This document shows, in pieces, positions 9,550 through 17,963 of a DNA stretch of 36,005 bases (positions are counted from its first letter, which is position 1; every line of letters starts with the position of its first letter). The notes under the pieces are model-generated. The model was not told the origin of the DNA, searched no databases, and worked only from the letters and a program-made list of their open reading frames with translations. Source of the DNA: an uncultured Alphaproteobacteria bacterium (GTDB taxonomy: Bacteria; Pseudomonadota; Alphaproteobacteria; Micropepsales; Micropepsaceae); assembly GCA_903897605.1 (NCBI GenBank), contig CAIUCH010000037.1, positions 1 to 36,005 of the forward strand, read 5' to 3'. A program made the position numbers and the translations under genes.

Positions 9550-10375
9550 GGCCATTCTCCGGGGGCGTCCAGCCCTTCAGATCCGCTGTCGGCGGCATGC
9601 CGACCACGTTGAAGCCGGCGTCCACGAAGTGCACTTCGCCGGTGACGCCGCCCGAGAGGCTGCTAAGCAAATAGAGTGCCGCGCCGCCGACATGGTTAAG
9701 TTCGACCGAGCGCTTGAGCGGGGCATGGCTCTTGTTCCATTTGAACACCATGCGGGCATCGCCCACCGCGCTGCCGGCCAGGGTGCGCATCGGCCCGGCG
9801 GAAATCGCATTAACCCGGATTTCATCGCGGCCCAGATCGGCGGCGAGATAGCGCACCGACGCTTCCAGCGCCGCCTTGGCCACGCCCATCACATTGTAAT
9901 TGGGCATGACGCGCTGGGCGCCGAGATAGGTCAGGGTCACCATCGCGCCGCCCTTGGTCATCAGGCTGGCGGCGCGGCGCGCCACGGCGGTGAAGGAATA
10001 GCAGGAAACATCGAGGCTTTTTAGGAAATTGGCCCGCGTGGTGTCGACATAGCGGCCCTTCAATTCCTTGGCATCGGAAAAGGCGATGGCGTGGACCAGA
10101 AAATCGAGCGAGCCCCAGTCCTTCTCCAGGCGCGCGAACACCGCATCGAGATCGGAATCCTTTTCGACATCGCCGGGCAGGATGATCTTGCTGCCGATGG
10201 ATTCGGCCAAGGGCCTGAGCCGTTTTGCCTGCGCATCACCTTGATAGGTAAAAGCCAGTTCCGCGCCTTGCGACGCCAGCATCTGGGCAATGCCCCAGGC
10301 AATCGAATGATCATTGGCGACGCCCATGATCAGGCCGCGCTTGCCCGCCATCAGTCCCGTTCTGACTTCAGCCAT
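9527..10375 (-). CDS. fabI: Enoyl-[acyl-carrier-protein] reductase (NADH) FabI
   Basis: Last reductive step of each fatty acid elongation cycle. 282 residues of the short-chain dehydrogenase family. Seen: the divergent FabI nucleotide-binding segment GLIMGVANDHSIAWGIAQML, the active-site Tyr-x6-Lys in NYNVMGVAKAAL, and the substrate-loop region SAGPMRTLAGSAV. ATG 10373-10375 (MAEVRTGLMAGKRG) is chosen over the ATG 30 nt upstream because GAGG lies five nt before it and the shorter protein matches the family start. It follows fabB by 39 nt on the same strand. As the target of triclosan and diazaborines, it would be the main drug-sensitive step of this pathway if no other reductase exists. Confidence 0.96.
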   Translation of the reverse strand: MAEVRTGLMAGKRGLIMGVANDHSIAWGIAQMLASQGAELAFTYQGDAQAKRLRPLAESIGSKIILPGDVEKDSDLDAVFARLEKDWGSLDFLVHAIAFSDAKELKGRYVDTTRANFLKSLDVSCYSFTAVARRAASLMTKGGAMVTLTYLGAQRVMPNYNVMGVAKAALEASVRYLAADLGRDEIRVNAISAGPMRTLAGSAVGDARMVFKWNKSHAPLKRSVELNHVGGAALYLLSSLSGGVTGEVHFVDAGFNVVGMPPTADLKGWTPPENGHDETGAA

Positions 10376-10414
10376 GATGTCCTCGCGCGGGGTTTTCTGT
10401 TCCATTGTGGGACA

Positions 10415-11638
10415 TCACTTTTCCAGCCGCTGAAACACCAGCGACGCATTGGTGCCGCCAAAGCCGAAGGAGTTCGACAGGGCGGTATTGATTTTCACGC
10501 TATCGATGCGCTTGCGCACGATGTTGGCGCCTTCGATAGCGGGATCGAGTTCCTCGATATTGGCGCTCTCGCAGATGAAGTCATTTTGCATCATCAAAAG
10601 CGTGTAGATCGCCTCATGCACGCCGGCGGCGCCCTGGCTGTGGCCGGTCAATGACTTGGTGGCGCTGATCGGCGGCATTTTCGCACCGAACACTTCGCGG
10701 ATGGCGTTGATCTCGGGAATGTCGCCCACCGGCGTCGAAGTGGCGTGCGGATTGATGTAATCCACCGGCGCCTTCACATTCGCCAGCGCCATCTGCATGC
10801 AGCGCACCGCGCCCTCACCCGACGGCGCAACCATGTCGGCGCCATCGGCGGTGGCGCCATAGCCCGACAATTCGGCATAGATCTTCGCACCGCGCGCCTT
10901 GGCGTGTTCCAACTCTTCCAGGATCAAAATTCCGCCGCCGCCGGAAATCACGAAGCCATCGCGATTCTTGTCATAGGCGCGCGAAGCCTTTTGCGGCGTG
11001 GCGTTGAATTTGGACGACATCGCGCCCATCGCATCGAACAATTCGCTGAGCGTCCAGTCCAGTTCCTCGCCGCCGCCCGCGAACATCATGTCCTGCTTGC
11101 CCCACTGGATCATCTCTGCCGCATTGCCGATGCAATTGGCGGAGGTGGAGCAGGCGGACGAGATCGAATAATTCACCCCCTTGGTCTTGAACCAGGTGGA
11201 GAGATTGGCGCTGCAGGTGGACGACATCGCCTTGGGCACGGCGAAGGGGCCGATCCGCTTGGGCCCCTTGGCGGGATCGCGCGCGATATCGGCGGCGGCG
11301 ACGATGGCCTTGGTCGAAGGCCCGCCCGAACCCACGATCAATCCGGTACGCGGCGTGGAAATATCCTTTTCCGTCAAACCGGCATCGGCGATCGCCTGGT
11401 TCATCGCCACCCAGCAATAACCCGCGCCATCGCCCTGGAACCGGCGGGCGCGGCGATCCACCACCGCATCGAGATCGATCTTCAGGCTGCCATGGATCTG
11501 AGAGCGAAAGCCCAGGCGCACATAATCATCCGCGGTAACGATGCCCGATCTGGCATGACGCAGACTGTCGGTCACTTCATCGGCATTGTTGCCGATGGAC
11601 GAGACGATGCCGAGGCCGGTAACGACCACTCTTCTCAT
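10415..11638 (-). CDS. fabB: 3-oxoacyl-ACP synthase I FabB
   Basis: Condensing enzyme of type II fatty acid synthesis needed, with FabA, to make unsaturated fatty acids. 407 residues. The thiolase-fold active site is complete: nucleophile C163 (SSACSTSAN), H298 ([11 protein letters not shown]), K328 and H333 ([13 protein letters not shown]), the same residue numbers I recall for E. coli FabB. The C-terminus [15 protein letters not shown] is conserved. The start is ATG 11636-11638 ([10 protein letters not shown]) with GAGGA six nt upstream; a longer open frame upstream overlaps fabA and is not used. The gene lies 19 nt after fabA, and fabI follows, so fabA-fabB-fabI is probably one operon. Confidence 0.97.
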   Translation of the reverse strand: MRRVVVTGLGIVSSIGNNADEVTDSLRHARSGIVTADDYVRLGFRSQIHGSLKIDLDAVVDRRARRFQGDGAGYCWVAMNQAIADAGLTEKDISTPRTGLIVGSGGPSTKAIVAAADIARDPAKGPKRIGPFAVPKAMSSTCSANLSTWFKTKGVNYSISSACSTSANCIGNAAEMIQWGKQDMMFAGGGEELDWTLSELFDAMGAMSSKFNATPQKASRAYDKNRDGFVISGGGGILILEELEHAKARGAKIYAELSGYGATADGADMVAPSGEGAVRCMQMALANVKAPVDYINPHATSTPVGDIPEINAIREVFGAKMPPISATKSLTGHSQGAAGVHEAIYTLLMMQNDFICESANIEELDPAIEGANIVRKRIDSVKINTALSNSFGFGGTNASLVFQRLEK

Positions 11639-11657
11639 GACAATCCTCGAAATGATC

Positions 11658-12215
11658 TTATGCGGAAGCGGGCGCCGCGGATGCCTTTGCCAGCGCGGCC
11701 GCCGCGTCGGTGAACAATCCGACGCGCAGGCCCTTGGCCTCATAGATCACTTTGTCGTCCACTTTCATGATCCCGTCGGCGATCCCAAGCACCAATCTGC
11801 GCATGACCACGCGCTTGAGATTGACGATGTAGGTGATCTTCTTGGCGGTGGGCAGCACCATGCCGGTGAATTTTACTTCATCCACGCCCAGCGCCCGGCC
11901 CCTGCCCAGCCCGCCCATCCAGCCAAGGAAGAAGCCCACCATCTGCCAGAGCGCATCAAGGCCTAGGCACCCCGGCATCACCGGATCGCCCTGGAAATGG
12001 CATTTGAAAAACCAGAGATTGGGATTGAGATCGAATTCGGCGACCACTTCGCCCTTGCCGTTTTCGCCGCCAGTCTCGGTGATCGAGGTGATGCGGTCGA
12101 ACATCAGCATCGGCGGCAGCGGGAGTTGTGCATTGCCCGGTCCGAACAACTCGCCGCGCGCGCAAGCCAGAAGGCCCGCCATGTCGAAACTCGATCTCTT
12201 CACCGGCGTATCCAA
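11658..12215 (-). CDS. fabA: 3-hydroxydecanoyl-ACP dehydratase/isomerase FabA
   Basis: Dehydrates 3-hydroxydecanoyl-ACP and isomerises trans-2- to cis-3-decenoyl-ACP, the branch point to unsaturated fatty acids. 185 residues in the hot-dog fold, with catalytic H73 ([13 protein letters not shown]) and D87 (CLGLDALWQ) and the long conserved run through [13 protein letters not shown]. The start is a TTG at 12213-12215 with AAGGGA seven nt upstream; the first ATG (12180-12182) would remove the conserved block [17 protein letters not shown] in part, so TTG is preferred. It is first in the fabA-fabB-fabI unit and divergent from irr, a conserved neighbourhood in alphaproteobacteria. Confidence 0.95.
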   Translation of the reverse strand: MDTPVKRSSFDMAGLLACARGELFGPGNAQLPLPPMLMFDRITSITETGGENGKGEVVAEFDLNPNLWFFKCHFQGDPVMPGCLGLDALWQMVGFFLGWMGGLGRGRALGVDEVKFTGMVLPTAKKITYIVNLKRVVMRRLVLGIADGIMKVDDKVIYEAKGLRVGLFTDAAAALAKASAAPASA

Positions 12216-12270
12216 TGTCCTGTCCCTTCAAGAGCCTGATCGGCTGCATGTCCCCGAGAACCGCCTTAGC

Positions 12271-12299
12271 CTAAAATGGGGTGTCGGAACCACCGTCAA
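12271..12299 (-). promoter_or_regulatory. Candidate fabA promoter
   Basis: On the minus strand TTGACG (12294-12299, 5 of 6 to consensus) and TTTTAG (12271-12276, weak) are spaced by 17 nt, about 55 nt upstream of the fabA TTG. It lies between fabA and the Irr-type palindrome. Confidence 0.35.
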
Positions 12300-12334
12300 A
12301 GGGCGGTTTGCCACGATTTTCTGCCTTGGCTTGA

Positions 12335-12349
12335 TTAGAAACATTCTAA
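12335..12349. promoter_or_regulatory. Irr-type iron control element upstream of irr
   Basis: Perfect palindrome TTAGAA-ACA-TTCTAA, 73 nt before the irr ATG and 120 nt from the fabA start. The half-sites are identical to the palindrome before rubrerythrin at 12878-12892. Alphaproteobacterial Irr binds iron control elements of the type TTTAGAA-N3-TTCTAAA, so this is probably an autoregulatory operator. Confidence 0.8.
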
Positions 12350-12421
12350 CATATAGCTTGATTCACTGTAGCAAGGATTGGCGGGCCCAAACAGGCCGCA
12401 CCGCAACAGGACTTTTGGCCG

Positions 12422-12841
12422 ATGGGCAAAGCCAGCCGCGATAGCAGCAAGGCAATTGCGCGCCTGCGCGGCGTCGGCCTGCGCCCGACCCGCCAGCGGG
12501 TGGAACTGGCCAGCCTTTTGTTCAAAGGCCCGGACCGCCATGTGACGGCGGAAAACCTGCATGAGGAAGTGGCGGGCCTGGGCCTGAAAATCTCGCTGGC
12601 GACGGTCTACAACACCTTGCACCAATTCACCCATGCCGGCCTTTTGCGCCAGGTGATTGTCGATGCGGCGCGGGGCTATTTCGACACCAATACCGGCGAT
12701 CACCAGCATTTCTTCCTCGAGGCCGAAGGCACCCTGATCGACATTCCGGGCGAGGACATCCGGGTCGCCGGCGTTCCCGCTCCGCCTGCGGGCATGACAG
12801 TGGACCGGGTGGATGTGGTGGTCCGCGTCAAACGGGCCTGA
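12422..12841 (+). CDS. irr: Fur-family iron response regulator Irr
   Basis: A 139-residue DNA-binding regulator. Seen: the Fur winged-helix part GLRPTRQRVELASLL, then DRHVTAENLHEE and the recognition-helix region ISLATVYNTLHQFTHAGLLR, followed by YFDTNTGDHQHFFLE and a short dimerisation domain ending VDVVVRVKRA. The lack of C-terminal CxxC zinc sites and the LDIPG-like TLIDIPGEDI motif set it with Irr, which senses haem/iron status, rather than with Fur or PerR. The usual His-rich haem-binding triplet is H94-Q95-H96 here. No N-terminal haem regulatory Cys-Pro motif is present. An AGGA is about 10 nt before the ATG. It is divergent from fabA, with an Irr-box between them. Confidence 0.9.
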   Translation: MGKASRDSSKAIARLRGVGLRPTRQRVELASLLFKGPDRHVTAENLHEEVAGLGLKISLATVYNTLHQFTHAGLLRQVIVDAARGYFDTNTGDHQHFFLEAEGTLIDIPGEDIRVAGVPAPPAGMTVDRVDVVVRVKRA

Positions 12842-12877
12842 CTTTTCGGCGAATTTCCGGCATCCCAAAATTCTTCT

Positions 12878-12892
12878 TTAGAATTATTCTAA
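12878..12892. promoter_or_regulatory. Irr-type iron control element upstream of rubrerythrin
   Basis: Perfect palindrome TTAGAA-TTA-TTCTAA, 63 nt before the rubrerythrin ATG. A perfect -35 hexamer TTGACA begins five nt after it (12897-12902). A bound regulator would sit against the -35 box and would be expected to repress, though activation from that position is also possible. Confidence 0.8.
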
Positions 12893-12896
12893 TCTG

Positions 12897-12925
12897 TTGA
12901 CAGCCCCGGTCGATGGGCCCATTGT
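12897..12925 (+). promoter_or_regulatory. Candidate rubrerythrin promoter
   Basis: TTGACA (12897-12902) followed 17 nt later by CATTGT (12920-12925, 3 of 6). The -35 is perfect; the -10 is weak, so the exact hexamer is uncertain. It lies immediately downstream of the Irr-type palindrome and ~30 nt before the rubrerythrin ATG. Confidence 0.45.
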
Positions 12926-12955
12926 CATGTCCGGATTTCCAAGAAAGGACCCCCT

Positions 12956-13378
12956 ATGCCAGCCCTGAACAACACCAAGACCTGGGAAAATCTCAAAGAG
13001 GCCTTCGCCGGCGAAAGCCAGGCCAATCGCCGCTATCTCTATTTCGCGCAGAAGGCCGATGTCGAAGGCTTTAACGATGTCGCCAGCGTGTTCCGCTCCA
13101 CCGCCGAAGGCGAAACCGGCCACGCGCATGGCCATCTGGAATATCTGGAAGAAGTGGGCGACCCGGCCACCGGCCAGCCGATCGGCGCTACCGACGCCAA
13201 TCTGAAAGCCTCGATCGTGGGCGAGACCCACGAATATACCGACATGTATCCGGGCATGGCCAAGACCGCGCGCCAAGAAGGCTTCGAGGAGATCGCCGAC
13301 TGGTTCGAGACCCTGGCGAAAGCCGAAAAGAGCCATGCCGGCCGCTTCCAGAAAGCACTCGACGGCCTGGGCAAATAA
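12956..13378 (+). CDS. Rubrerythrin (diiron ferritin-like domain only)
   Basis: A 140-residue four-helix ferritin-like protein with diiron ligands in the expected order: E20 ([12 protein letters not shown]), E53-x2-H56 (EGETGH), E90 and E93 ([11 protein letters not shown]), and E124-x2-H127 (EKSHAGRF). Rubrerythrins reduce hydrogen peroxide. The C-terminal rubredoxin domain of the classic form is absent, so an outside electron donor is needed; the Fe-S protein encoded next is the obvious candidate (inference). AAGGA lies upstream of ATG 12956. The Irr-type box and TTGACA before it suggest iron-dependent control. A strong hairpin separates it from the following gene. Confidence 0.94.
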   Translation: MPALNNTKTWENLKEAFAGESQANRRYLYFAQKADVEGFNDVASVFRSTAEGETGHAHGHLEYLEEVGDPATGQPIGATDANLKASIVGETHEYTDMYPGMAKTARQEGFEEIADWFETLAKAEKSHAGRFQKALDGLGK

Positions 13379-13393
13379 GTTTTCCAGACCACG

Positions 13394-13437
13394 CAGCCGC
13401 GCGAAAGCATCTCAGTCTTTCGCGCGGCTGTCTTCTT
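13394..13437 (+). terminator. Terminator or attenuator after rubrerythrin
   Basis: A 14-bp perfect stem CAGCCGCGCGAAAG/CTTTCGCGCGGCTG with a 9-nt loop, followed by the mixed T-tract TCTTCTT. It lies 16 nt after the stop and ~20 nt before the next gene, so it may allow partial read-through and give more rubrerythrin than Fe-S protein. Confidence 0.8.
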
Positions 13438-13458
13438 CCCACAACTTTTTGGATTCCC

Positions 13459-14793
13459 ATGACAGGCGAAGGTAGCCTCGACGCACCCACTCGCGAGATC
13501 ATTCGCTGGCAGGATCCGGAATTCACCGATCCGGTAAAGCTGGATGCGGAGATGCGGCGCGTCTTCGACATCTGCCATGGCTGCCGCCGCTGCTTCAATC
13601 TCTGCGATTCCTTTCCGCGCCTGTTCGACCTGATCGATTCCAGCCCGCAAGAGGATGTCGAACATCTGAAATCGGAAGACTTCAAGCCCATCGTCGAAGC
13701 CTGCACGCTTTGCGACATGTGCTTCATGACCAAGTGCCCCTATGTGCCGCCGCATCCCTTCATGCTGGATTTCCCGCATCTGATGCTGCGTCATCGCGCC
13801 GCCGAGGCCGCCAGCGGCCACAAGGACTTCACCCAGGGCCAGTTGGCGGAGATGGATCGCAACGGGACCCTGGCCCGCTTCGCGTCTCCCATCGTCAATT
13901 GGGCATCGGACAAATCCAACAAGCCAATGCGCGCCGTGATGGAAAAACTCGCGCATATCGATCCCAAGGCGAGTTTGCCGAAATTCCACAGCCGCACTTT
14001 TGTTTCCGCCGACAAGAGCGCGCCGCTTCATCCCAATCCGGCGGCGCCTGCGTTTGGCAAGCGCAAGGCGGCGCTCTATGCCACCTGCTTCGTCAATTAT
14101 AACCGGCCCGTCACCGGCATGGCGGCACGCAGCGTACTCAATCACATTGGGGTGGAGACGGTCGTTTCCTATCCCGGCTGCTGCGGCATGCCGTTCCTGG
14201 AACAGGCCAACCTCGCCCGCGTGGCCGAGAACGCCGCGAAAGTGTCGAAGGAATTGGCCAAGCTGATCGACCAGGGCTACGACATCGTCGCCCTCACCGC
14301 TTCCTGCGGCTTGATGCTGAAATTCGAATGGGCGCTGATCTGTCCCGATAATGCGGACGTCAAACGCGTCGCCGACCATGTCTTCGACATCGACGAATAT
14401 GTCGTGGACGTGGCCAAGAAACAGGGACTGCCCGACGGGCTGTCTCCGCTGCCCGAAGGCGTCACCGTGCATCTGGCCTGCCATGCCCGTGCCCAGAATA
14501 TGGGACCGAAAGCCGCCGAGATGCTGAAGCTGATCCCCGGCACGCCGGTGGATGTGATCGAGCGCTGCTCCGGCCATGGCGGCACGTTTGGCGTGGTCGA
14601 ACCCACCCACGAAGTCGCCGTCAAAGTCGGCCGGCCGGTATTTCGCGCCGCCAACACCCAAAAGCGCGGCCACATCGTGTCGGATTGTCCGCTCGCTGCC
14701 CAGCACATTGTCGCGCATACCGACACCCCGGCGCGCGAACCGGAACATCCCATCCAAATCATGGCTCGCGCCTATGGATTGATCGAGGACTGA
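13459..14793 (+). CDS. [4Fe-4S]/CCG-domain protein (heterodisulfide reductase/GlpC-like)
   Basis: A 444-residue iron-sulfur protein. Two N-terminal [4Fe-4S] motifs are visible: C39, C42, C45, C49 ([11 protein letters not shown]) and C82, C85, C88, C93 ([12 protein letters not shown]). Two CCG-type cysteine-rich domains follow, with C210, C241-C242-G (YPGCCGMPF) and C283, then [22 protein letters not shown] and SDCP. This is the layout of GlpC and HdrD-like subunits that pass electrons between partners. There are no membrane helices. With rubrerythrin before it and DUF3501 one nt after it, it probably serves as the electron donor in a peroxide-reducing set; this is inference from context. The ribosome-binding site is weak. 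Confidence 0.92.
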   Translation: MTGEGSLDAPTREIIRWQDPEFTDPVKLDAEMRRVFDICHGCRRCFNLCDSFPRLFDLIDSSPQEDVEHLKSEDFKPIVEACTLCDMCFMTKCPYVPPHPFMLDFPHLMLRHRAAEAASGHKDFTQGQLAEMDRNGTLARFASPIVNWASDKSNKPMRAVMEKLAHIDPKASLPKFHSRTFVSADKSAPLHPNPAAPAFGKRKAALYATCFVNYNRPVTGMAARSVLNHIGVETVVSYPGCCGMPFLEQANLARVAENAAKVSKELAKLIDQGYDIVALTASCGLMLKFEWALICPDNADVKRVADHVFDIDEYVVDVAKKQGLPDGLSPLPEGVTVHLACHARAQNMGPKAAEMLKLIPGTPVDVIERCSGHGGTFGVVEPTHEVAVKVGRPVFRAANTQKRGHIVSDCPLAAQHIVAHTDTPAREPEHPIQIMARAYGLIED

Positions 14794-14794
14794 C

Positions 14795-15382
14795 ATGCCC
14801 GCTGCCGCCCGCAAGATCATCGAAGCCGATATTCTGTCCGATCGCGACTATGCCGCCCGGCGCGGCGAGTTGCGCGGCGAGGCGATCGCGCTGAAGAGGC
14901 ATCGTCGGGTCGAAGTTGGCCCCTTCGCCACATTTTATTTCGAGAATTACCAGACCATGTGGCTGCAGGTGCACGAGATGCTGCGCATCGAGAAAGGCGG
15001 CGCCGAGCAGCTGGCGGGGGAGTTGGAGGCCTACAATCCCCTCATCCCTCAAGGCGACGAGCTGATCGCCACCCTGATGCTGGAGATCGAGGATGCCGAT
15101 CGCCGCAATGCCACCCTGCTGACCCTGGGTGGCATCGAGGAAACCGTCTTCATCGAGATCGGCGATACGCGCATCGGGGCCACGCCCACCGAATATGACG
15201 ACCGCACCACACCCGACGGCAAAACCTCTTCGGTGCATTGGCTGCGCTTTAAGCTGACGCCGGATTTGATTGCGCGCTTCGGGAAGGAACGTGTCGTGAT
15301 CGGCGTCGGCCACAGGAATTATGGCCATATGGCCGTGCTGAGCGACGAGACCCGCGCCGCGCTGGCAAAGGATTTCGGTTAA
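14795..15382 (+). CDS. DUF3501 family protein
   Basis: A 195-residue protein of DUF3501, with the family landmarks [40 protein letters not shown] and the C-terminal GVGHRNYGH. No catalytic motif or cofactor site is known. Its ATG lies one nt after the preceding stop with GAGGA at the right distance, so it is strongly coupled to the Fe-S gene. The pairing of rubrerythrin, a CCG/Fe-S protein and DUF3501 recurs in proteobacteria as far as I know, suggesting a joint role. Its stop codon overlaps that of the convergent PAS gene within a shared TTAA. Confidence 0.9.
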   Translation: MPAAARKIIEADILSDRDYAARRGELRGEAIALKRHRRVEVGPFATFYFENYQTMWLQVHEMLRIEKGGAEQLAGELEAYNPLIPQGDELIATLMLEIEDADRRNATLLTLGGIEETVFIEIGDTRIGATPTEYDDRTTPDGKTSSVHWLRFKLTPDLIARFGKERVVIGVGHRNYGHMAVLSDETRAALAKDFG

Positions 15383-15918
15383 AGCTCGAATGCGCGACGG
15401 CGCGTGTAATAGGTTGCCGACAAGATACTGACCGGTGGCGCGCCGCCATGGCCGAGCGGCACCGCCAGCGATTCACCCACCAGATAATCCATTCGTTCCT
15501 GGTTGTAGGTGCCTTGGAACCGCAAGGGGCGCTGGGCTTCCAGCAGCGCGTCATAGGCGCCGGCCCAGCGTTCGGCCAGATCGGATGGCACCGAGTCCGT
15601 CATCAGTTTGCCGGTCTGGTTGCCGAAAAATTCCACCAGGAAAGAACCCTGCAGGCGGATGCGATAATCCGTCTTGCCTGGCGCGACCGTGACCCGCTCC
15701 ACCACCGAGACATGACGCAGGAATGGCTTGAGCAGCCTGATGTCGAGTTCCTCGCGCCGCGGCAACGCTTTCAGCGCATCGGCCTTGACCCGCCAAATGT
15801 CATACAGAATTGTCAGTTCCGGCTGAACGAATGACAAGGTTTCATCCACCGCGACGCCCCAGCCCGATTTTTTAATCTGTTCTTTCAGTCGAGCGATCGG
15901 ATCGCGCGCGTCCGCCAT
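15379..15918 (-). CDS. PAS_5-type (PAS fold) protein
   Basis: A 179-residue protein resembling the PAS_5 family of alphaproteobacteria: a start of the LYDIWRVKADALKALPRREE kind, then LLKPFLRHVSVVERV, the core YRIRLQGSFLVEFFGNQTGK, and a C-terminal strand pair ending ATYYTRR. It has no output domain, so it may be a stand-alone sensor or partner protein. Ligand unknown. ATG 15916-15918 is chosen as the only good start. It lies downstream of the acyl-CoA synthetase gene on the same strand but beyond a terminator. Confidence 0.75.
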   Translation of the reverse strand: MADARDPIARLKEQIKKSGWGVAVDETLSFVQPELTILYDIWRVKADALKALPRREELDIRLLKPFLRHVSVVERVTVAPGKTDYRIRLQGSFLVEFFGNQTGKLMTDSVPSDLAERWAGAYDALLEAQRPLRFQGTYNQERMDYLVGESLAVPLGHGGAPPVSILSATYYTRRRAFEL

Positions 15919-15985
15919 CGCAGGTCCCGGAAAATCGAATCGTTTGAAGTACCGCGTACAATCATTGGCCGCTTCACACCGCGAT

Positions 15986-16015
15986 GAAAAGAAAAAACAC
16001 CTGACGGCGCGTCAG
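15986..16015 (-). terminator. Intrinsic terminator of the acyl-CoA synthetase gene
   Basis: On the minus strand a 6-bp stem CTGACG/CGTCAG overlaps the stop codon (16012-16014) and is followed within three nt by a run of six T, then C and four T. Confidence 0.75.
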
Positions 16016-17802
16016 AGCTTGACCCGGTCTTCCACGATATCGGCATAGCGCGCCACATCAAGTCTTTCATAACGGCGCGTCTCGGGGTCGAACCAGTATA
16101 GCGGATCGGCGATGGCGGATGGATCAAAGCCCTCCCGCACCAGATCGACCTTGCGTTGCTTGAATGTGGCGGTCACCTCAATCTGAGGCTGCAATCTCAG
16201 AAACACCGGCCGCGCATAGGTTGCGAGATGGCTTTCAAGCCGCTCCGCCAGTCCGGTGATGTCGAAGCCGCCATCCACCACCAGGGCCGCCATGCCGGCG
16301 CGGCCATCCGCGCCAGGAACTTTGACGCCGTAAATGTTGACTTCCCGGATGCCCGGGATCGACGAAAGCGCTTCGGCCACTTCGCTGGTCGCGACATTCT
16401 CGCCCTTCCAGCGGAACGTATCGCCGATGCGGTCGACGAAATAGAAATAGCCATGCGCGTCGCGCCGCATCAGGTCGCCGGTGCGAAACCAGGCATCGCC
16501 CCTGGCGAAGACATCGTGCAGGATTTTCTTTTCGGTATCCGCCGCCTTGGTATAGCCCTCGAAATTGCGCCCGGCGCGCATCGAGATGCGGCCCACGGCT
16601 TCGCCCGCTTCATCCGGCCCGCATTCGACGCAAAGCCCGTCCGCGTCCCGCACCGGCATCTCGCGCTCGACGTCGAAGCGCACCACCCGGGTGGGCAGCA
16701 GCCATTCGAGATAATCTGGCACCCGCCCGACCGCGCCGACGGTGCCGTCATAATTCAGCATCGCCACATTGCCTTCGGTGGCGCCATAGAATTCGACGAT
16801 GCGGGGAATGGCGAAGCGGTCCTGGAAACGTTTCCAGATTTCGGGCCGGAGGCCATTGCCGGTGATGACGCGGATATGATGATCGCGTTCATGCGGTCCA
16901 GGCGGCGCGTTGAGCAGCCAGCGGCAAAGCTCGCCGATATAGGCGAACATGGTTGCGTCATAGCGGTGGATGTCATTCCAGAATTCATTCAGTGAGAATT
17001 TGCGCTTCAGGATCATCGCCCCACCGGACAAGAAGACGATGCCAACGGCGCAGACGCCGCCGGTCGCATGATAGAGCGGCAGAGGATTGTAGATCCGGTC
17101 ATGGCGGCCTGGCGTCAGCGCGCCGATAAAGCCCGTTATCATGAACAGCATGCGCATATGGCTGAAATTCGCGGCCTTGGGCAGGCCGGTGGTGCCGGAG
17201 GTGTAAATGAAGAAGGCGCGATCCTTGGCTGTGACACCCTGGCGCGCCCCCTTGCCCAAAGGCGTGGCCGGCATTTTCGCCAGGATCGCATCGAAATCCT
17301 GCATCCCGGCATGAGTTCCACCCTGCACCCAGAAAGCCGGCGCGGCGGTGAAGGAGGGGACCGCTTCGATGACACAGGACGCCAATTCGGCGCCGGCAAT
17401 CAGATGATTGGAGCCAGCGATCTCGATCGAATGGGCCAATGCCTGGCCCCGCTGATTGGTGTTGATCAAAGCCACGCTCAGCCCGGCCTTGAACAGTCCC
17501 AGCCAGCAGCAGAGAAAATCCGGCCGGTTTTCCATCAGCAGCGCGACGCAGTCGCCACGCTTCAATCCCTGGCCGACGGCCCAATGGCCATAGAGATCGG
17601 CGCGGGCATCCAGCCCGCCATAGCTCATCACCTCGTCCAGATAATAGATCGCGGGCGCCTGCGGCGTTGCGCGCGCCTGGGCTTCGACAATGTCAACGAT
17701 GGTGCGGGTGCTATCGGGCTTGATGCGGGCGAGCATCAGCAATGTCCGCGAGATGTGACTGAGATAGATGGCTTCGCGCCGAATCGCGGCGATGAGACTC
17801 AT
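16012..17802 (-). CDS. FATP-type (very) long-chain acyl-CoA synthetase
   Basis: Activates fatty acids to acyl-CoA through an acyl-adenylate. 596 residues. The AMP-binding P-loop is at ~200-211 (YTSGTTGLPKAA), followed by YNPLPLYHATGG, the adenine-binding EFYGATEGNVA, and the FATP/VLACS signature GYFYFVDRIGDTFRWKGENV with upstream WFRTGDL. The C-terminal domain carries VTATFKQRKVDL, where the family's catalytic lysine is placed. This pattern fits the SLC27/FATP branch rather than classical FadD. The frame is open far upstream, but ATG 17800-17802 (MSLIAAIRREAIYLSHISRT) has AGGGA at good distance and matches the family start. Its leader would hold the structured sequence at 17819-17945. Confidence 0.93.
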   Translation of the reverse strand: MSLIAAIRREAIYLSHISRTLLMLARIKPDSTRTIVDIVEAQARATPQAPAIYYLDEVMSYGGLDARADLYGHWAVGQGLKRGDCVALLMENRPDFLCCWLGLFKAGLSVALINTNQRGQALAHSIEIAGSNHLIAGAELASCVIEAVPSFTAAPAFWVQGGTHAGMQDFDAILAKMPATPLGKGARQGVTAKDRAFFIYTSGTTGLPKAANFSHMRMLFMITGFIGALTPGRHDRIYNPLPLYHATGGVCAVGIVFLSGGAMILKRKFSLNEFWNDIHRYDATMFAYIGELCRWLLNAPPGPHERDHHIRVITGNGLRPEIWKRFQDRFAIPRIVEFYGATEGNVAMLNYDGTVGAVGRVPDYLEWLLPTRVVRFDVEREMPVRDADGLCVECGPDEAGEAVGRISMRAGRNFEGYTKAADTEKKILHDVFARGDAWFRTGDLMRRDAHGYFYFVDRIGDTFRWKGENVATSEVAEALSSIPGIREVNIYGVKVPGADGRAGMAALVVDGGFDITGLAERLESHLATYARPVFLRLQPQIEVTATFKQRKVDLVREGFDPSAIADPLYWFDPETRRYERLDVARYADIVEDRVKL

Positions 17803-17818
17803 GCATTTCTTCCCTGAC

Positions 17819-17945
17819 GCCAGCTTGTGCGCTGGCTTTGCACTTCGCAAGATAGGAACCCAGGGGCAAACTCCGGCTTTCTTCCCCCATGGCTGCAAGC
17901 CTGATGGGGGAAGATGTCTGGTAGCGGGCTTGCCCGCGTGCCAGA
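17819..17945. other. Structured intergenic segment with three hairpins
   Basis: Between the acyl-CoA synthetase and TusA-like genes. GCCAGC/GCTGGC lies at 17819-17836, CTTCCCCCAT/ATGGGGGAAG (10 bp perfect) at 17881-17913, and TCTGG/CCAGA at 17917-17945 enclosing GCGGG/CCCGC. It could be a leader RNA for the minus-strand gene or a palindromic repeat unit. I could not match it to a known riboswitch class. Confidence 0.55.
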
Positions 17946-17963
17946 CAGATGGGGGCAGCGTAA

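Noticed and set aside
10745-11713. Plus-strand frame opposite fabB
   Set aside because: fabB has a complete active site on the minus strand; this is its shadow.
12335-12349. PerR or Fur box
   Set aside because: The palindrome could suit PerR, but the adjacent regulator looks like Irr, and the form TTAGAA-N3-TTCTAA fits the iron control element better.
13039-14820. Long minus-strand open frame over the rubrerythrin and Fe-S genes
   Set aside because: Shadow of real plus-strand genes with intact motifs; a by-product of high GC.
17819-17945. Cobalamin or other known riboswitch
   Set aside because: The hairpins do not show the conserved core of any class I can recall; kept only as an unassigned structured segment.
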